Source of the DNA: Gammaproteobacteria bacterium
GTDB taxonomy: Bacteria; Pseudomonadota; Gammaproteobacteria; Thiohalomonadales; Thiohalomonadaceae
Length of the DNA stretch: 64,000 bases
Assembly (NCBI GenBank): GCA_026196575.1
Contig: JAPHSX010000029.1
Location: forward strand, 1 to 64,000
Reading direction: 5' to 3'
In this document: one piece after another, positions 51,781-59,602 of the stretch
Position numbering within the stretch: position 1 is the first letter of the stretch
Layout of the letters: every line of letters starts with the position of its first letter
The notes under the pieces: generated by a model
The model's input: only the letters and a program-made list of their open reading frames with translations
Database searches by the model: none
Told to the model about the DNA's origin: nothing
Program-made: the position numbers and the translations under genes

Positions 51781-53105
51781 CCATTTGGCAGGTGAAGGTG
51801 AAGCGCCGCGCCGCCCAGCTCGGCGCGGGTGATCACCAGTCGGCCACCATAGGCGGCGACGATCTCGCGCACTATAGGCAGGCCGATGCCGTGCCCCGGG
51901 GTCTCCTCGTCGAGCCGCACCCCGCGCTGCAACACCGCCGCCGCGTGCGCCTCGTCGATCCCCGGCCCGTCATCCTCGACAGTGAGTCGTAGCCCATCGC
52001 GCCCGCCCTGCGCGCTGATGCGCACGGTGCCCGCCGACCACTTGAAGGCGTTGTCCAGCAGGTTGCCCAGCAGCTCCATCAGATCCCCCTCGTCGCCGTG
52101 AAAGACCACTCCTGGCTGTAGCGCCAGCTCCACCTCTACCCCCTTGTCACGGTAGACCTTGCGCAGGCTCGCCAGCAGGCGCTCCAGTGTCGGGCGCAAC
52201 GCCAGCGGCGGTGCCAGCGCCCGGCGCCCGGCAGTGGCGGCGCGCTGTAGCCGGTACTGCACGATGTTGTCCATGCGCGCGATCTGTTCGCGTAGCGAGC
52301 GTGAGTGTTCACTCTGCCCCTCGGTCAGGCCGTGCAGGACCGCCAGCGGGGTCTTCAGGCTGTGCGCTAGGTCACCCAGGGCATTTTTGTAACGCTCCTG
52401 CTGTGCACGCTCGTGCCGCAGCAGGGTGTTGATATTGTCGGTGAGGCGCTGCAACTCCCTCGGGTAGTTGCGCTCCAGCCTCTGCTGGGTGCCGCTCTCG
52501 ATAGCGCTTACCTCGGCGGCGACGGTGCGCAGCGGGCGCAGCCCCCACGCCAGCGCCCCCAGCAGGGCCAGCAGTGAGAGCAGTGCCATGGCGCCAAGCC
52601 AGCCCCAGAGGGTGCGGCGGTAGCGGCTCATCTGTTGCGTAAAGCTCGCGCTATCCTCCATAACGCTGAAGTTGAGCGGGACGTTGCCGTCAATCGTCTC
52701 CCACTCTACCCCCAGCGCGGCGAGGAAGTAGTCGCCATCGTTGATGCTTAGGCGGGAAAAGCTCTCGTGCTCCCCGGCGTTGGCCGGGTGGGGCGGCAGC
52801 TCCAGACCGAGGGCGGAGGGGGAGTGCCAGCGAACCTCGCCAGAGGGTTTGCTGATGCGGGCGTAGAGGCCGGAGCCGGGCAGCTCCAGCCGTGCCTCGG
52901 CCAGGTGCCCGGGCATCATCAGCATCCCGCTGTCACTCACCTCGGCGGCGGCCATCACCAGGTAGAGCTGGGCGAAGAGGCGTTCGCGCATCGCCGAGCG
53001 GGCGCTCTGCTCGAAGGCCTGCTCCAGCGCCAGTGCGGTCAAACCGATAAAGACGGTGAGCACCAGGGCGCTGGCCAGGGTGACGCGACGGGAGAGCGAG
53101 ATCAT
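51777..53105 (-). CDS. PhoQ-like sensor histidine kinase
   Basis: 442 residues. Two membrane segments (about 9-28 and 165-190) flank a periplasmic sensor domain; then HAMP-like region, HisKA with the acceptor His in LGDLAHSLKTPLAVLHGL, and HATPase (N box LLDNAFKWS, G1 VEDDGPGIDE, G2 GHGIGLPIVREI). Sequence and layout resemble PhoQ of other gammaproteobacteria, where Mg2+ limitation or cationic peptides are signals. The ligand here is not shown. Start overlaps the response-regulator stop by 4 nt. Confidence 0.92.
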   Translation of the reverse strand: MISLSRRVTLASALVLTVFIGLTALALEQAFEQSARSAMRERLFAQLYLVMAAAEVSDSGMLMMPGHLAEARLELPGSGLYARISKPSGEVRWHSPSALGLELPPHPANAGEHESFSRLSINDGDYFLAALGVEWETIDGNVPLNFSVMEDSASFTQQMSRYRRTLWGWLGAMALLSLLALLGALAWGLRPLRTVAAEVSAIESGTQQRLERNYPRELQRLTDNINTLLRHERAQQERYKNALGDLAHSLKTPLAVLHGLTEGQSEHSRSLREQIARMDNIVQYRLQRAATAGRRALAPPLALRPTLERLLASLRKVYRDKGVEVELALQPGVVFHGDEGDLMELLGNLLDNAFKWSAGTVRISAQGGRDGLRLTVEDDGPGIDEAHAAAVLQRGVRLDEETPGHGIGLPIVREIVAAYGGRLVITRAELGGAALHLHLPNG

Positions 53106-53779
53106 GCAGGGGTGAGGGTAAAGCGGTAGCCGCGGCCGCGCAGGGTTTCGATCGGTTTGAGGCGGCCAGCGGGGTCGAGTTTGCGCCGCAGCCGACCAAT
53201 CAGCACCTCCAGCACATTGCTGTCACGCTCATCGTCATGTGGGTAGAGGTAGTCGCCTAGCTCGCTCTTCGACACCACCTTGTCCCGGTGGCGCACCAGG
53301 TAATCGAGTAACCGGTACTCAAAGGCGGTCAGCTCCAGCACCGAGCCGTTGAGGCTGACCTGTTGCGACCCGCTATCGAGGGTAAGCGGGCCGAAGCGCA
53401 GCGCCTCCTGGCCGTTGCCCCCGGCGCGGCGCAGCAGCGCCTTGATGCGTGCCAGTAGCTCCTCCATGTGAAAGGGCTTGACCAGGTAGTCGTCGGCCCC
53501 CGCCTCCAGCCCGGTCACCTTCTCCTCCCACTTGCCGCGGGCGGTGAGGATGAGGATAGGCAGGGTGTGGCCCTTGGTGCGCAGGGTGCGGATGATCTCC
53601 AGCCCCGGCATGCCGGGCAGCCCCAGGTCCACCACCGCCAGATCCTGCGGGTATTCGCTGGCCAGATAGAGCCCCTCCTGGCCATCACTGCTGGCATCCA
53701 CGGTGTAGCCCTCGCGGCCAAGCCGTTCCACCACCTGCTGGCGCAGCGCCGCTTCGTCTTCAATGATCAGGATGCGCAT
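53102..53779 (-). CDS. PhoP-like OmpR-family response regulator
   Basis: 225 residues: receiver domain (about 1-115; acidic pair IEDEAA, phospho-acceptor Asp in LAVVDLGLPGMPG, Lys in YLVKPFHMEELLAR) and winged-helix DNA-binding domain (about 127-222; LTAFEYRLLDYLVRHRD, LRRKLDPAGRLKPIETLRGRGYRF, read in parts). Typical PhoP/OmpR length. Transcribed after two small periplasmic protein genes and before its kinase with a 4-nt overlap. Confidence 0.93.
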   Translation of the reverse strand: MRILIIEDEAALRQQVVERLGREGYTVDASSDGQEGLYLASEYPQDLAVVDLGLPGMPGLEIIRTLRTKGHTLPILILTARGKWEEKVTGLEAGADDYLVKPFHMEELLARIKALLRRAGGNGQEALRFGPLTLDSGSQQVSLNGSVLELTAFEYRLLDYLVRHRDKVVSKSELGDYLYPHDDERDSNVLEVLIGRLRRKLDPAGRLKPIETLRGRGYRFTLTPA

Positions 53780-53787
53780 GGTCTTGC

Positions 53788-54096
53788 TTAACGGGCCAGA
53801 CCCGCCTCGACCTCGTGGATCTGTACCTGGTTTTGCGGGGTGAGTACCTTGATGCGATGCACGAAGAGGCCGCCTTCACGCACCGTGCTGGCCGACAGCA
53901 CCCGCCCACCGGTTTCGCGCCGTACCGTTGCCGTTGCCTGATCCAGGGTGATCTGCAGTCGCGGGTCGTCGCTGCCCATCAGATCCTCGACGGTTACGGT
54001 GCCGTTCTGTGCGTTCTGCCAGCTGCCGCCCCACGGCTGGGCCGAAGCGCCAGAGGCCAACAGGCAGAGGAGCAGGGCAAGGGTGAGTCGGCGCAT
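53788..54096 (-). CDS. Small periplasmic protein, possibly PepSY-like
   Basis: 102 residues from the ATG at 54096 with GGAG upstream; the track start at 54153 is an overextension. Signal peptide MRRLTLALLLCLLASGASAQ is followed by a small domain ending VREGGLFVHRIKVLTPQNQV, which has the shape of a PepSY repeat often found next to PhoPQ-like pairs. It lies 8 bp before the response-regulator start, so it belongs to that operon. Confidence 0.75.
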   Translation of the reverse strand: MRRLTLALLLCLLASGASAQPWGGSWQNAQNGTVTVEDLMGSDDPRLQITLDQATATVRRETGGRVLSASTVREGGLFVHRIKVLTPQNQVQIHEVEAGLAR

Positions 54097-54162
54097 GGGG
54101 CGATCTCCGGTAACAGGGTAGGGTACAAGGGTACACGCTGCGCGCCGCCTCAATCCAGCGGC

Positions 54163-54507
54163 CTACAGCACGATCTCGTAACCGAGTGAGAGATGAAGCG
54201 GCCAGAGGTGGTGAATGTCGCGCTGATCACGATGGCCGTGACGATCATGGCGCTCGCGCGGCATGCGATGCTGGTGCCCGTGATTTGCGGGTAGTCGCAC
54301 AGGGTGGCCGTGGTGGCGCCCCTCACCCCGATAGGGCATGGCCCACTTGCCGGCATGCTGCCGGGTGTGCATCTTCTGGTGTGGATGCGAAGGTTGATGC
54401 TGTTGCATGGCGCACTGGTTGTGTGCCGAGGCGGTGGCCGGGGCCAGCAGCCCCCCGCCAAGCAGTACGACAAGGCTGAGTGCAAGGGTGAGTGATGCGT
54501 TTTTCAT
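54163..54507 (-). CDS. His-rich periplasmic protein
   Basis: 114 residues from the ATG at 54507, with a strong AAGGAGG. Signal peptide (ASLTLALSLVVLLGGGLLAPATASA), then about 85 residues with roughly 18 His, e.g. HQPSHPHQKMHTRQH and RHHGHPVRLPANHGHQH. It probably binds Ni, Zn or Cu. First gene of the operon that continues with the PepSY-like gene and the PhoPQ-like pair, so periplasmic metal sensing or buffering linked to the two-component system is plausible. No family recognised. Confidence 0.7.
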   Translation of the reverse strand: MKNASLTLALSLVVLLGGGLLAPATASAHNQCAMQQHQPSHPHQKMHTRQHAGKWAMPYRGEGRHHGHPVRLPANHGHQHRMPRERHDRHGHRDQRDIHHLWPLHLSLGYEIVL

Positions 54508-54749
54508 GGTGTGCCTCCTTACGAACGCTAGAGGGCGAAATTGCCCTGAGCACACCTGCAGGGTACGCACTGATGGCTGAACCACGGCTGAACGGTGGAT
54601 AAGCGCGTGTGATGTTTGGCCGCCACGCTGCGGTGTCATGGTCAAACTCTACAGGCTCCTGGGTGCGGTATCGCAAGATTGAGTCTAGACTTATCTCCAC
54701 TTCGAAGGGCACGATTTCGGGCAGTGATTTACCACAACGGGGGATAAAC

Positions 54750-55271
54750 ATGAGTCAGCCTGGCAACACACACTTCACGCGCAAAGTCTCGGACGTAAGC
54801 GATGGAAAAATGGGGGGTACGGCAGAGCCGTCTCAAACCCGGCAGGTCGCCAGGGGCGCACCGCTTTTAATTGCCGCGCTGTCGTTCAGTCTGTTGACCG
54901 GCGCCAGTTATGGTGAAACGTCCATGGAACGTGGTGAGGCCATGTATCTGCAGCATTGCGCGGCGTGTCATCAGCCTGACGGGAAGGGGATCCCCGGATT
55001 CTTTCCCTCCCTGGCTGGACATCCCCGTGTTAACTCGGACCATCCAGAGAAGATCCAGGAGTATCTGGCCGCCATTATCTTCGGTTATCACGGTGGCCTC
55101 ATCGTCAATCGTCAACTCTACTCCGGGCGGATGCCCCCCATCGGCCAGCTGGGGCGTCTCAATGACGGTGAATTACTGGATCTGATCAACTATCAGCGTC
55201 AATCGTGGGGTAACAGTGCCAGGGCTGTTACGGCAGCTGAACTTGCCGAGGCCCGCAGCAAGAAAAGGTAG
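54750..55271 (+). CDS. Class I c-type cytochrome
   Basis: 173 residues from the ATG at 54750 (MSQPGNTHFTRK) with GGGGG upstream. An N-terminal hydrophobic segment (PLLIAALSFSLLTGASYG) acts as signal or anchor. One haem site CAACHQPDGKGIPG; the axial Met is probably in YSGRMPPIGQLGRLND. A monohaem electron carrier; the partner is not evident from the neighbours. Divergent from the His-rich/PhoPQ operon; the 242-bp gap between them has no gene. Confidence 0.88.
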   Translation: MSQPGNTHFTRKVSDVSDGKMGGTAEPSQTRQVARGAPLLIAALSFSLLTGASYGETSMERGEAMYLQHCAACHQPDGKGIPGFFPSLAGHPRVNSDHPEKIQEYLAAIIFGYHGGLIVNRQLYSGRMPPIGQLGRLNDGELLDLINYQRQSWGNSARAVTAAELAEARSKKR

Positions 55272-55288
55272 GTGGCGGGGCCAGGAAA

Positions 55289-55327
55289 AGTCGCTTCCAC
55301 GAAACAGTGCGAGTCGTGGGAGCGGCT
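55289..55327. repeat. REP-like palindrome downstream of the cytochrome gene
   Basis: Arms AGTCGCTTCCACGA (55289-55302) and TCGTGGGAGCGGCT (55314-55327) pair at 12 of 14 positions. The right arm contains GTGGGAGCGGC, the same core as the palindrome inserted in uvrD, so both seem to belong to one repeat family. It may also end transcription of the cytochrome gene. Confidence 0.65.
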
Positions 55328-55404
55328 CTGGCGTGACAGGTTGGTGATATTATTCCCCCTCCGTAGTCGTGCCTTTTTTGTTGAGCCGGGAACGGCTGGT
55401 GGGA

Positions 55405-56019
55405 TTAGTTGTACTTCCTTGCCCTCTTCTCCTCGGCCTCTCTCTTCGCTGCTCCCCTCTTCACATCATCCCCTCTTTTTTCCGAATCGCTCGCAGGGTC
55501 AATCCTTGCCTCGTCTCTCCTCGAAGATGCCGGGCGCACACTTTTTGATGTCTGTTCTGGTTTTGGCGCTGGGGTGACCTGCGTGGCGGGGGGCTGTCGC
55601 AGGGCATGGGGCGTGCGGCTGGCGCCTTGCGGTGCGACGACTTGGGCCTGCCCTGGCTCGCGCTGTGGCAGGGCGTGTGGTCGCCCTTGTGGCCTCTTCC
55701 TGTCGTTGAAGTTATCGCTCCGCAAGGCGCGACCCGCACGCCCTTCATGTCTCTTATGAGAGGGCGGCTCGATGACCGTCACCCGCTGGTGCCGGATGAC
55801 GGGGCGTGGCGCTGCCACCCGGTGGCGTTCGTCATAGTCCTTGTGGCTGTGTCGGGCTCGAGGGCCACCTTCATGTTGATGCACGATCACCACCTCGCCG
55901 TGGAGATGGCGGTGCTCCGAGACCACTATCGGCAGGTATACCGAGTGGCGTACCGTGGCATGCTGGCAACCGCCGAGCAGTGCCGCGCTAATCAGCAGTG
56001 GAATAATCAGCTTGTTCAT
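55405..56019 (-). CDS. Basic, low-complexity lipoprotein
   Basis: 204 residues from the ATG at 56019 with GGGAGAG upstream. Lipoprotein signal with lipobox LLGGC. The mature part has a His-rich start (SEHRHLHGEVVIVHQHEGG), a basic middle and a Lys/Arg/Glu-rich end (KRGAAKREAEEKRARKYN). The middle third is encoded by a long palindromic repeat pair, so part of the protein may be repeat-derived. The N-terminal part looks like a genuine small surface lipoprotein; the ORF's extent is less certain. No family recognised. Confidence 0.55.
   Translation of the reverse strand: MNKLIIPLLISAALLGGCQHATVRHSVYLPIVVSEHRHLHGEVVIVHQHEGGPRARHSHKDYDERHRVAAPRPVIRHQRVTVIEPPSHKRHEGRAGRALRSDNFNDRKRPQGRPHALPQREPGQAQVVAPQGASRTPHALRQPPATQVTPAPKPEQTSKSVRPASSRRDEARIDPASDSEKRGDDVKRGAAKREAEEKRARKYN
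55609..55743. repeat. Long inverted repeat (29-bp arms) inside the lipoprotein gene
   Basis: GGGCGTGCGGCTGGCGCCTT (left arm 55609-55637) and the complementary right arm 55715-55743 match at 26 of 29 positions, with 77 bp between. The core GCGCCTTGCGG-GCGA looks like a REP-type unit present in two inverted copies. Confidence 0.8.
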
Positions 56020-56226
56020 CACGCTCTCTCCCTTCGATACGCAGGGGCGAAGGCCCCGTAACGCCTGCAGGCTATCGCGGGGGAGCTGAACGATGGCTGA
56101 ACGGAGGGCATCGGTTACAGTTCAACACCGCTTCTCCCGGCAGCCGATCCCCCGTAGCCATAACGGTGAGAACAATTTCAATGGGTGCCCGCACACGGTG
56201 AAATGGGCAGATGGTAGAATGCGGAG

Positions 56227-57480
56227 GTGAACAATAACTCTGCAACTCCCCCCTCTGTGGCGATCATCGGCGGCGGCCCGGCGGGGCTGATGGCCGCCGA
56301 GGTGGTGAGCGCGGCCGGCCTTCAGGTCGACCTCTATGACACCATGCCCTCGCTGGGGCGCAAGTTCCTGCTCGCCGGCAAGGGTGGCCTCAACCTTACC
56401 CACGCGGAGCCCTATCACGACTTTCTCGCTCGTTACGGTGAGCGGCAGGCGGAGCTGACGCCGCTGCTCGCCGCCTTCGGCCCCGAGGCGCTGCGCGCCT
56501 GGGTGCATGGGCTTGGTGTCGAGACCTTCGTTGGCAGCTCCGGGCGTGTATTCCCCACACAGATGAAGGCGGCCCCGCTGCTGCGCGCCTGGCTGCATCG
56601 CCTGCGTGCCGCCGGAGTGCGCATGCATGTGCGCCACCGCTGGCTTGGCCTTGATCACGACGGCAAGCTGCGCCTGGCCACCCCGCAGGGAGAGTGCCGG
56701 CGACAGGCCGATGCGCTGTTGCTGGCACTGGGCGGTGGCAGCTGGGCACGGCTCGGCTCCGACGGCGCATGGGTGGAGCTGCTCGCGGCACAGGGGGTCG
56801 AGGTCGCCCCGCTACGCCCGGCAAACTGCGGCTTTGAGGTGGCGTGGAGCGACCACTTTCGTCAGCGTTTTGCCGGGGTGCCGTTAAAGGGGATCGCCCT
56901 CGCCCACGGCGGGCCCGATGGGCGATGGGAGGGACGGCGCGGGGAGTTGATGATCACCGAACACGGCATCGAGGGGGGGCTGGTCTATGCGGTGGCGGCG
57001 CCGCTGCGCGATACTATCGAGGCCAATGGCCACGCACTGCTCCGGCTCGATCTCGCCCCCGACCGGTCGCTGGAGCGATTGCGTGATGAGTTGGCGCGGC
57101 CGCGTGGCAAGCTCTCGCTGGCCAACCACCTGCGCAAGCGCGCCGGTATCGAGGGGGTCAAGGCGGGGTTGCTGCGCGAGTGCCTTGCCGTTGAGTGCCT
57201 CGCCGATCCGGCACAACTGGCCGCCGCCATCAAGGTGTTGCCGCTGCGGCTTAACGCCACCCGCCCCCTTGATGAGGCGATCAGCACTGCCGGCGGGGTG
57301 CGCTTTGAGGCGCTGGACGAGCGGTTGATGGTGCGTGCCCTGCCCGGCCTTTTCTGTGCTGGCGAGATGCTCGACTGGGAGGCGCCGACCGGCGGCTATC
57401 TGCTTACCGCCTGTTTTGCCAGCGGCCGTGCGGCGGGAGAGGGGGTGGTGGCGTGGCTGCGGGGTCGGGCCGCGGAATAA
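56227..57480 (+). CDS. TIGR03862 / HI0933-like flavoprotein
   Basis: 417 residues, FAD-dependent oxidoreductase. Dinucleotide-binding VAIIGGGPAGLMAAEVV at the N-terminus, GRKFLLAGKGGLNLTH (family hallmark), GGGSWARLGSDGAWVELL and the C-terminal FAD block LFCAGEMLDWEAPTGGYLL. GTG start at 56227 with GGAG close upstream. The substrate of this family is not known. The first 200 bp upstream (56020-56226) hold no gene. Confidence 0.9.
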   Translation: MNNNSATPPSVAIIGGGPAGLMAAEVVSAAGLQVDLYDTMPSLGRKFLLAGKGGLNLTHAEPYHDFLARYGERQAELTPLLAAFGPEALRAWVHGLGVETFVGSSGRVFPTQMKAAPLLRAWLHRLRAAGVRMHVRHRWLGLDHDGKLRLATPQGECRRQADALLLALGGGSWARLGSDGAWVELLAAQGVEVAPLRPANCGFEVAWSDHFRQRFAGVPLKGIALAHGGPDGRWEGRRGELMITEHGIEGGLVYAVAAPLRDTIEANGHALLRLDLAPDRSLERLRDELARPRGKLSLANHLRKRAGIEGVKAGLLRECLAVECLADPAQLAAAIKVLPLRLNATRPLDEAISTAGGVRFEALDERLMVRALPGLFCAGEMLDWEAPTGGYLLTACFASGRAAGEGVVAWLRGRAAE

Positions 57481-57518
57481 TCGGGCGTACGCCCCGTCGT
57501 AACCGGGATGTTGCCGTA

Positions 57519-57905
57519 CTACTCGGCTCCTGCCGGTGCCCCCTCGCGGATCTCCATGCGTTCGTTGTCTGCCAGATGGATCAGATGGCCGTCAATGGTG
57601 CGAAAGCTGCGCCCGTTAATCTCGTGTTGATAGACGGTATAGCGCTGCAACTTTTCGCCATTGCCATTGGTTACCAGGACGGTGAACAGGCGGTGTTCCT
57701 GCTGCCAGTGCGTGTAGTAGATACCGGCGGAGGCCAGCAGCGTGAGCAGCACCAGGACAGTGGCGATCACCATGGCGCGGCGCCGATCCGCGGCCTCTTG
57801 TTGGCGTGCCGCGCCGCCATCCTGCCGCCGCCGCCCGCTCCGGTGACGGATAAAGACCAGCGCCGCAATGATGACCAGCAGGGTGAAGAGAATCTTGGTA
57901 ATCAT
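57519..57905 (-). CDS. Hypothetical membrane protein
   Basis: 128 residues with two membrane segments (ITKILFTLLVIIAALVFI and AMVIATVLVLLTLLASAGIYY) separated by a very basic loop (RHRSGRRRQDGGAARQQEAADRRR, read in parts). The C-terminal domain (FTVLVTNGNGEKLQRYTVYQ) is probably periplasmic. Not recognised. Last of the four small genes reading leftward from 59417; it lies 17 bp after the next one. Confidence 0.7.
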   Translation of the reverse strand: MITKILFTLLVIIAALVFIRHRSGRRRQDGGAARQQEAADRRRAMVIATVLVLLTLLASAGIYYTHWQQEHRLFTVLVTNGNGEKLQRYTVYQHEINGRSFRTIDGHLIHLADNERMEIREGAPAGAE

Positions 57906-57922
57906 GCGTTAGTGTTCATCGC

Positions 57923-58255
57923 TCAAGAGACAATGGTGAAGGTGGTCTCGGCGGTGGCCTTGTCGATCACCACGCGCATTTCGCAATAGGCCTCATCAAT
58001 GGGTGGCGACTCGCCGCAGCTGCAGCAGGAGACAATCTCGGCAAAGTAGACCCCGACCTGGGCCTGAATGAAGCCCTCCTCCTCCGCCACACCCAACACC
58101 GTCGCCCCCAAATCACTGTCCAGTACCCGGTTGCCCTCACCGATCACCTCGGCCAGTGGCAGGACACCGCCGCGCAACGCCTCGATCTCCCGGCACAGAA
58201 CCGGTACAAAGTTATCGCTCTGCCATGCCTGCACAGCGTGGGGTAATGTCACCAT
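57923..58255 (-). CDS. Hypothetical Cys-containing protein
   Basis: 110 residues from the ATG at 58255 (MVTLPHAVQAWQSDNFVPVL). The C-terminal part has IVSCCSCGESPPIDEAYCEM, four Cys in 16 residues, which may form a metal site. A beta-rich end (RVVIDKATAETTFTIV) follows. Not recognised. The track start at 58297 lacks a ribosome site. Probably in one transcription unit with the 128-residue membrane protein. Confidence 0.65.
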   Translation of the reverse strand: MVTLPHAVQAWQSDNFVPVLCREIEALRGGVLPLAEVIGEGNRVLDSDLGATVLGVAEEEGFIQAQVGVYFAEIVSCCSCGESPPIDEAYCEMRVVIDKATAETTFTIVS

Positions 58256-58358
58256 CTCGATATTTCCTGTCGTTCGTTGCCGCCGGCCGCGATCCAAGGG
58301 GGCGCCATGTTACTACAGAATGGCCACTCTATGGGCTGACGGCCGCCACCCAAGGCTG

Positions 58359-58889
58359 TCAGGGGTTGTGCCGGTCGTCCCGCTGCGCCGCGCTGTTCCA
58401 CAGCGGATTATTCCGGTCCTCCGGGTGGAGCCGTTCCTGCTCCGCGAGGTGCAGGTGCCAGTAGGAGCGATCCACCGCGCCCTCGCCATAGCCCGCCTTT
58501 TTGTCGTGGCCGAAGGGACACCACCAGTTTTCGACCACCTTCACCAGATAACTCAGATAGCTGAAGAGCGCCACACTCAGCGGGCAGTAGAGCTTGCAGT
58601 TAAATAACCAGTAGAGACGATAGCTGCGCACATTGTACCAGGCGGCACCGCTTCGGTAGGTGATCTGATCGGCGTAGCGGTAGCGATGCGATGCCCAGCT
58701 CGGTACAAAGCTTGCGTAGCTACGCAGATTGACCGCGCCGATGTAGTTGAGATGCGTCCTGACCAGCAGCACCGTAATAACGGCAAAGGGCACGGTGAGC
58801 AGCAGCGGCAGGTAGATGAGGGGGACGCCGATAATAATCTTCCAGCGTGGCTGGCGGGAAAAGCCTCTGGCAATGATGACCCGTTCCAT
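58359..58889 (-). CDS. Hypothetical membrane-anchored protein
   Basis: 176 residues. One or two N-terminal hydrophobic segments (IIIGVPLIYLPLLLTVPFAVITVLLV, read in parts), a Tyr/Arg/Trp-rich middle (YRYADQITYRSGAAWYNVRS) and a further hydrophobic stretch (YCPLSVALFSYLSYLVK), then a charged C-terminus. GAGAGG ribosome site. No family recognised. It reads leftward, 66 bp after the DUF1456 gene. Confidence 0.7.
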   Translation of the reverse strand: MERVIIARGFSRQPRWKIIIGVPLIYLPLLLTVPFAVITVLLVRTHLNYIGAVNLRSYASFVPSWASHRYRYADQITYRSGAAWYNVRSYRLYWLFNCKLYCPLSVALFSYLSYLVKVVENWWCPFGHDKKAGYGEGAVDRSYWHLHLAEQERLHPEDRNNPLWNSAAQRDDRHNP

Positions 58890-58955
58890 TCTCCTCTCCT
58901 TCGTTCAGCCGCGGCCGTTGTTATGGGTAAACCCGTGGAGGGGCGTCAGAGAGAT

Positions 58956-59417
58956 CTATTCCGGACGGTACTTGCGCTGTATTGCATGGATAAAATTGCG
59001 CAACACCTGGTCCTTGCATTCACGGTAATGTTTATGCCCCGACTTGCGGAAAAAGGCGCTTAATTCATGTGTGCTCAACGGCACATCGACAGTGGCCAGA
59101 AGCGTCAGGATCTCCTCGGACTTCAGGTCGAGGGCGATCTTTAGTTTTCTGAAAATGTCATTATTGGTCAGGCGCTTCTCCGCCACGGCAGGCGGCCCCT
59201 CCCTCTTGCCGCGCCGATCGATGATCAGGCCGTTGAGAAAAGAGGCCAGTTCGCTATCGCTGCAGCTATCAAAAGCCGGGTCATCCTCCCTTTTCAGCCA
59301 GGCGCTGATCTGTGCCCGTGTTGCCGGTGCCTCCGCCAAGGAAAACAGCGCCATCATCTTCGAATCGTCAAAATCGAAGGTGTAGCGAAGACGGCGTAAC
59401 ACATCGTTATTGTTCAC
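58956..59417 (-). CDS. DUF1456 family protein (YehS-like)
   Basis: 153 residues built of two copies of a roughly 70-residue helical repeat: NNDVLRRLRYTFDFDDSKMM and TNNDIFRKLKIALDLKSEEI begin each copy, and LSAFFRKSGHKHYRECKDQV closes the second. This is the DUF1456 pattern. Function unknown. An eight-unit GTTGCC repeat lies 31-79 bp upstream of the start codon, in the position expected for the promoter. Confidence 0.9.
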   Translation of the reverse strand: MNNNDVLRRLRYTFDFDDSKMMALFSLAEAPATRAQISAWLKREDDPAFDSCSDSELASFLNGLIIDRRGKREGPPAVAEKRLTNNDIFRKLKIALDLKSEEILTLLATVDVPLSTHELSAFFRKSGHKHYRECKDQVLRNFIHAIQRKYRPE

Positions 59418-59447
59418 AATAAATAATTTCCCGATCGGCTAAAAATG

Positions 59448-59498
<51 letters not shown>

Positions 59499-59602
59499 GT
59501 ACACACTATTCATTTTGCCTGCTTGCTGCCTGTAGCCGTCGCGATCCTGTGGCGCTGTATGGTGTTGACCACGCAAACCACAGAAATGTTAAGGCGCTGG
59601 GA

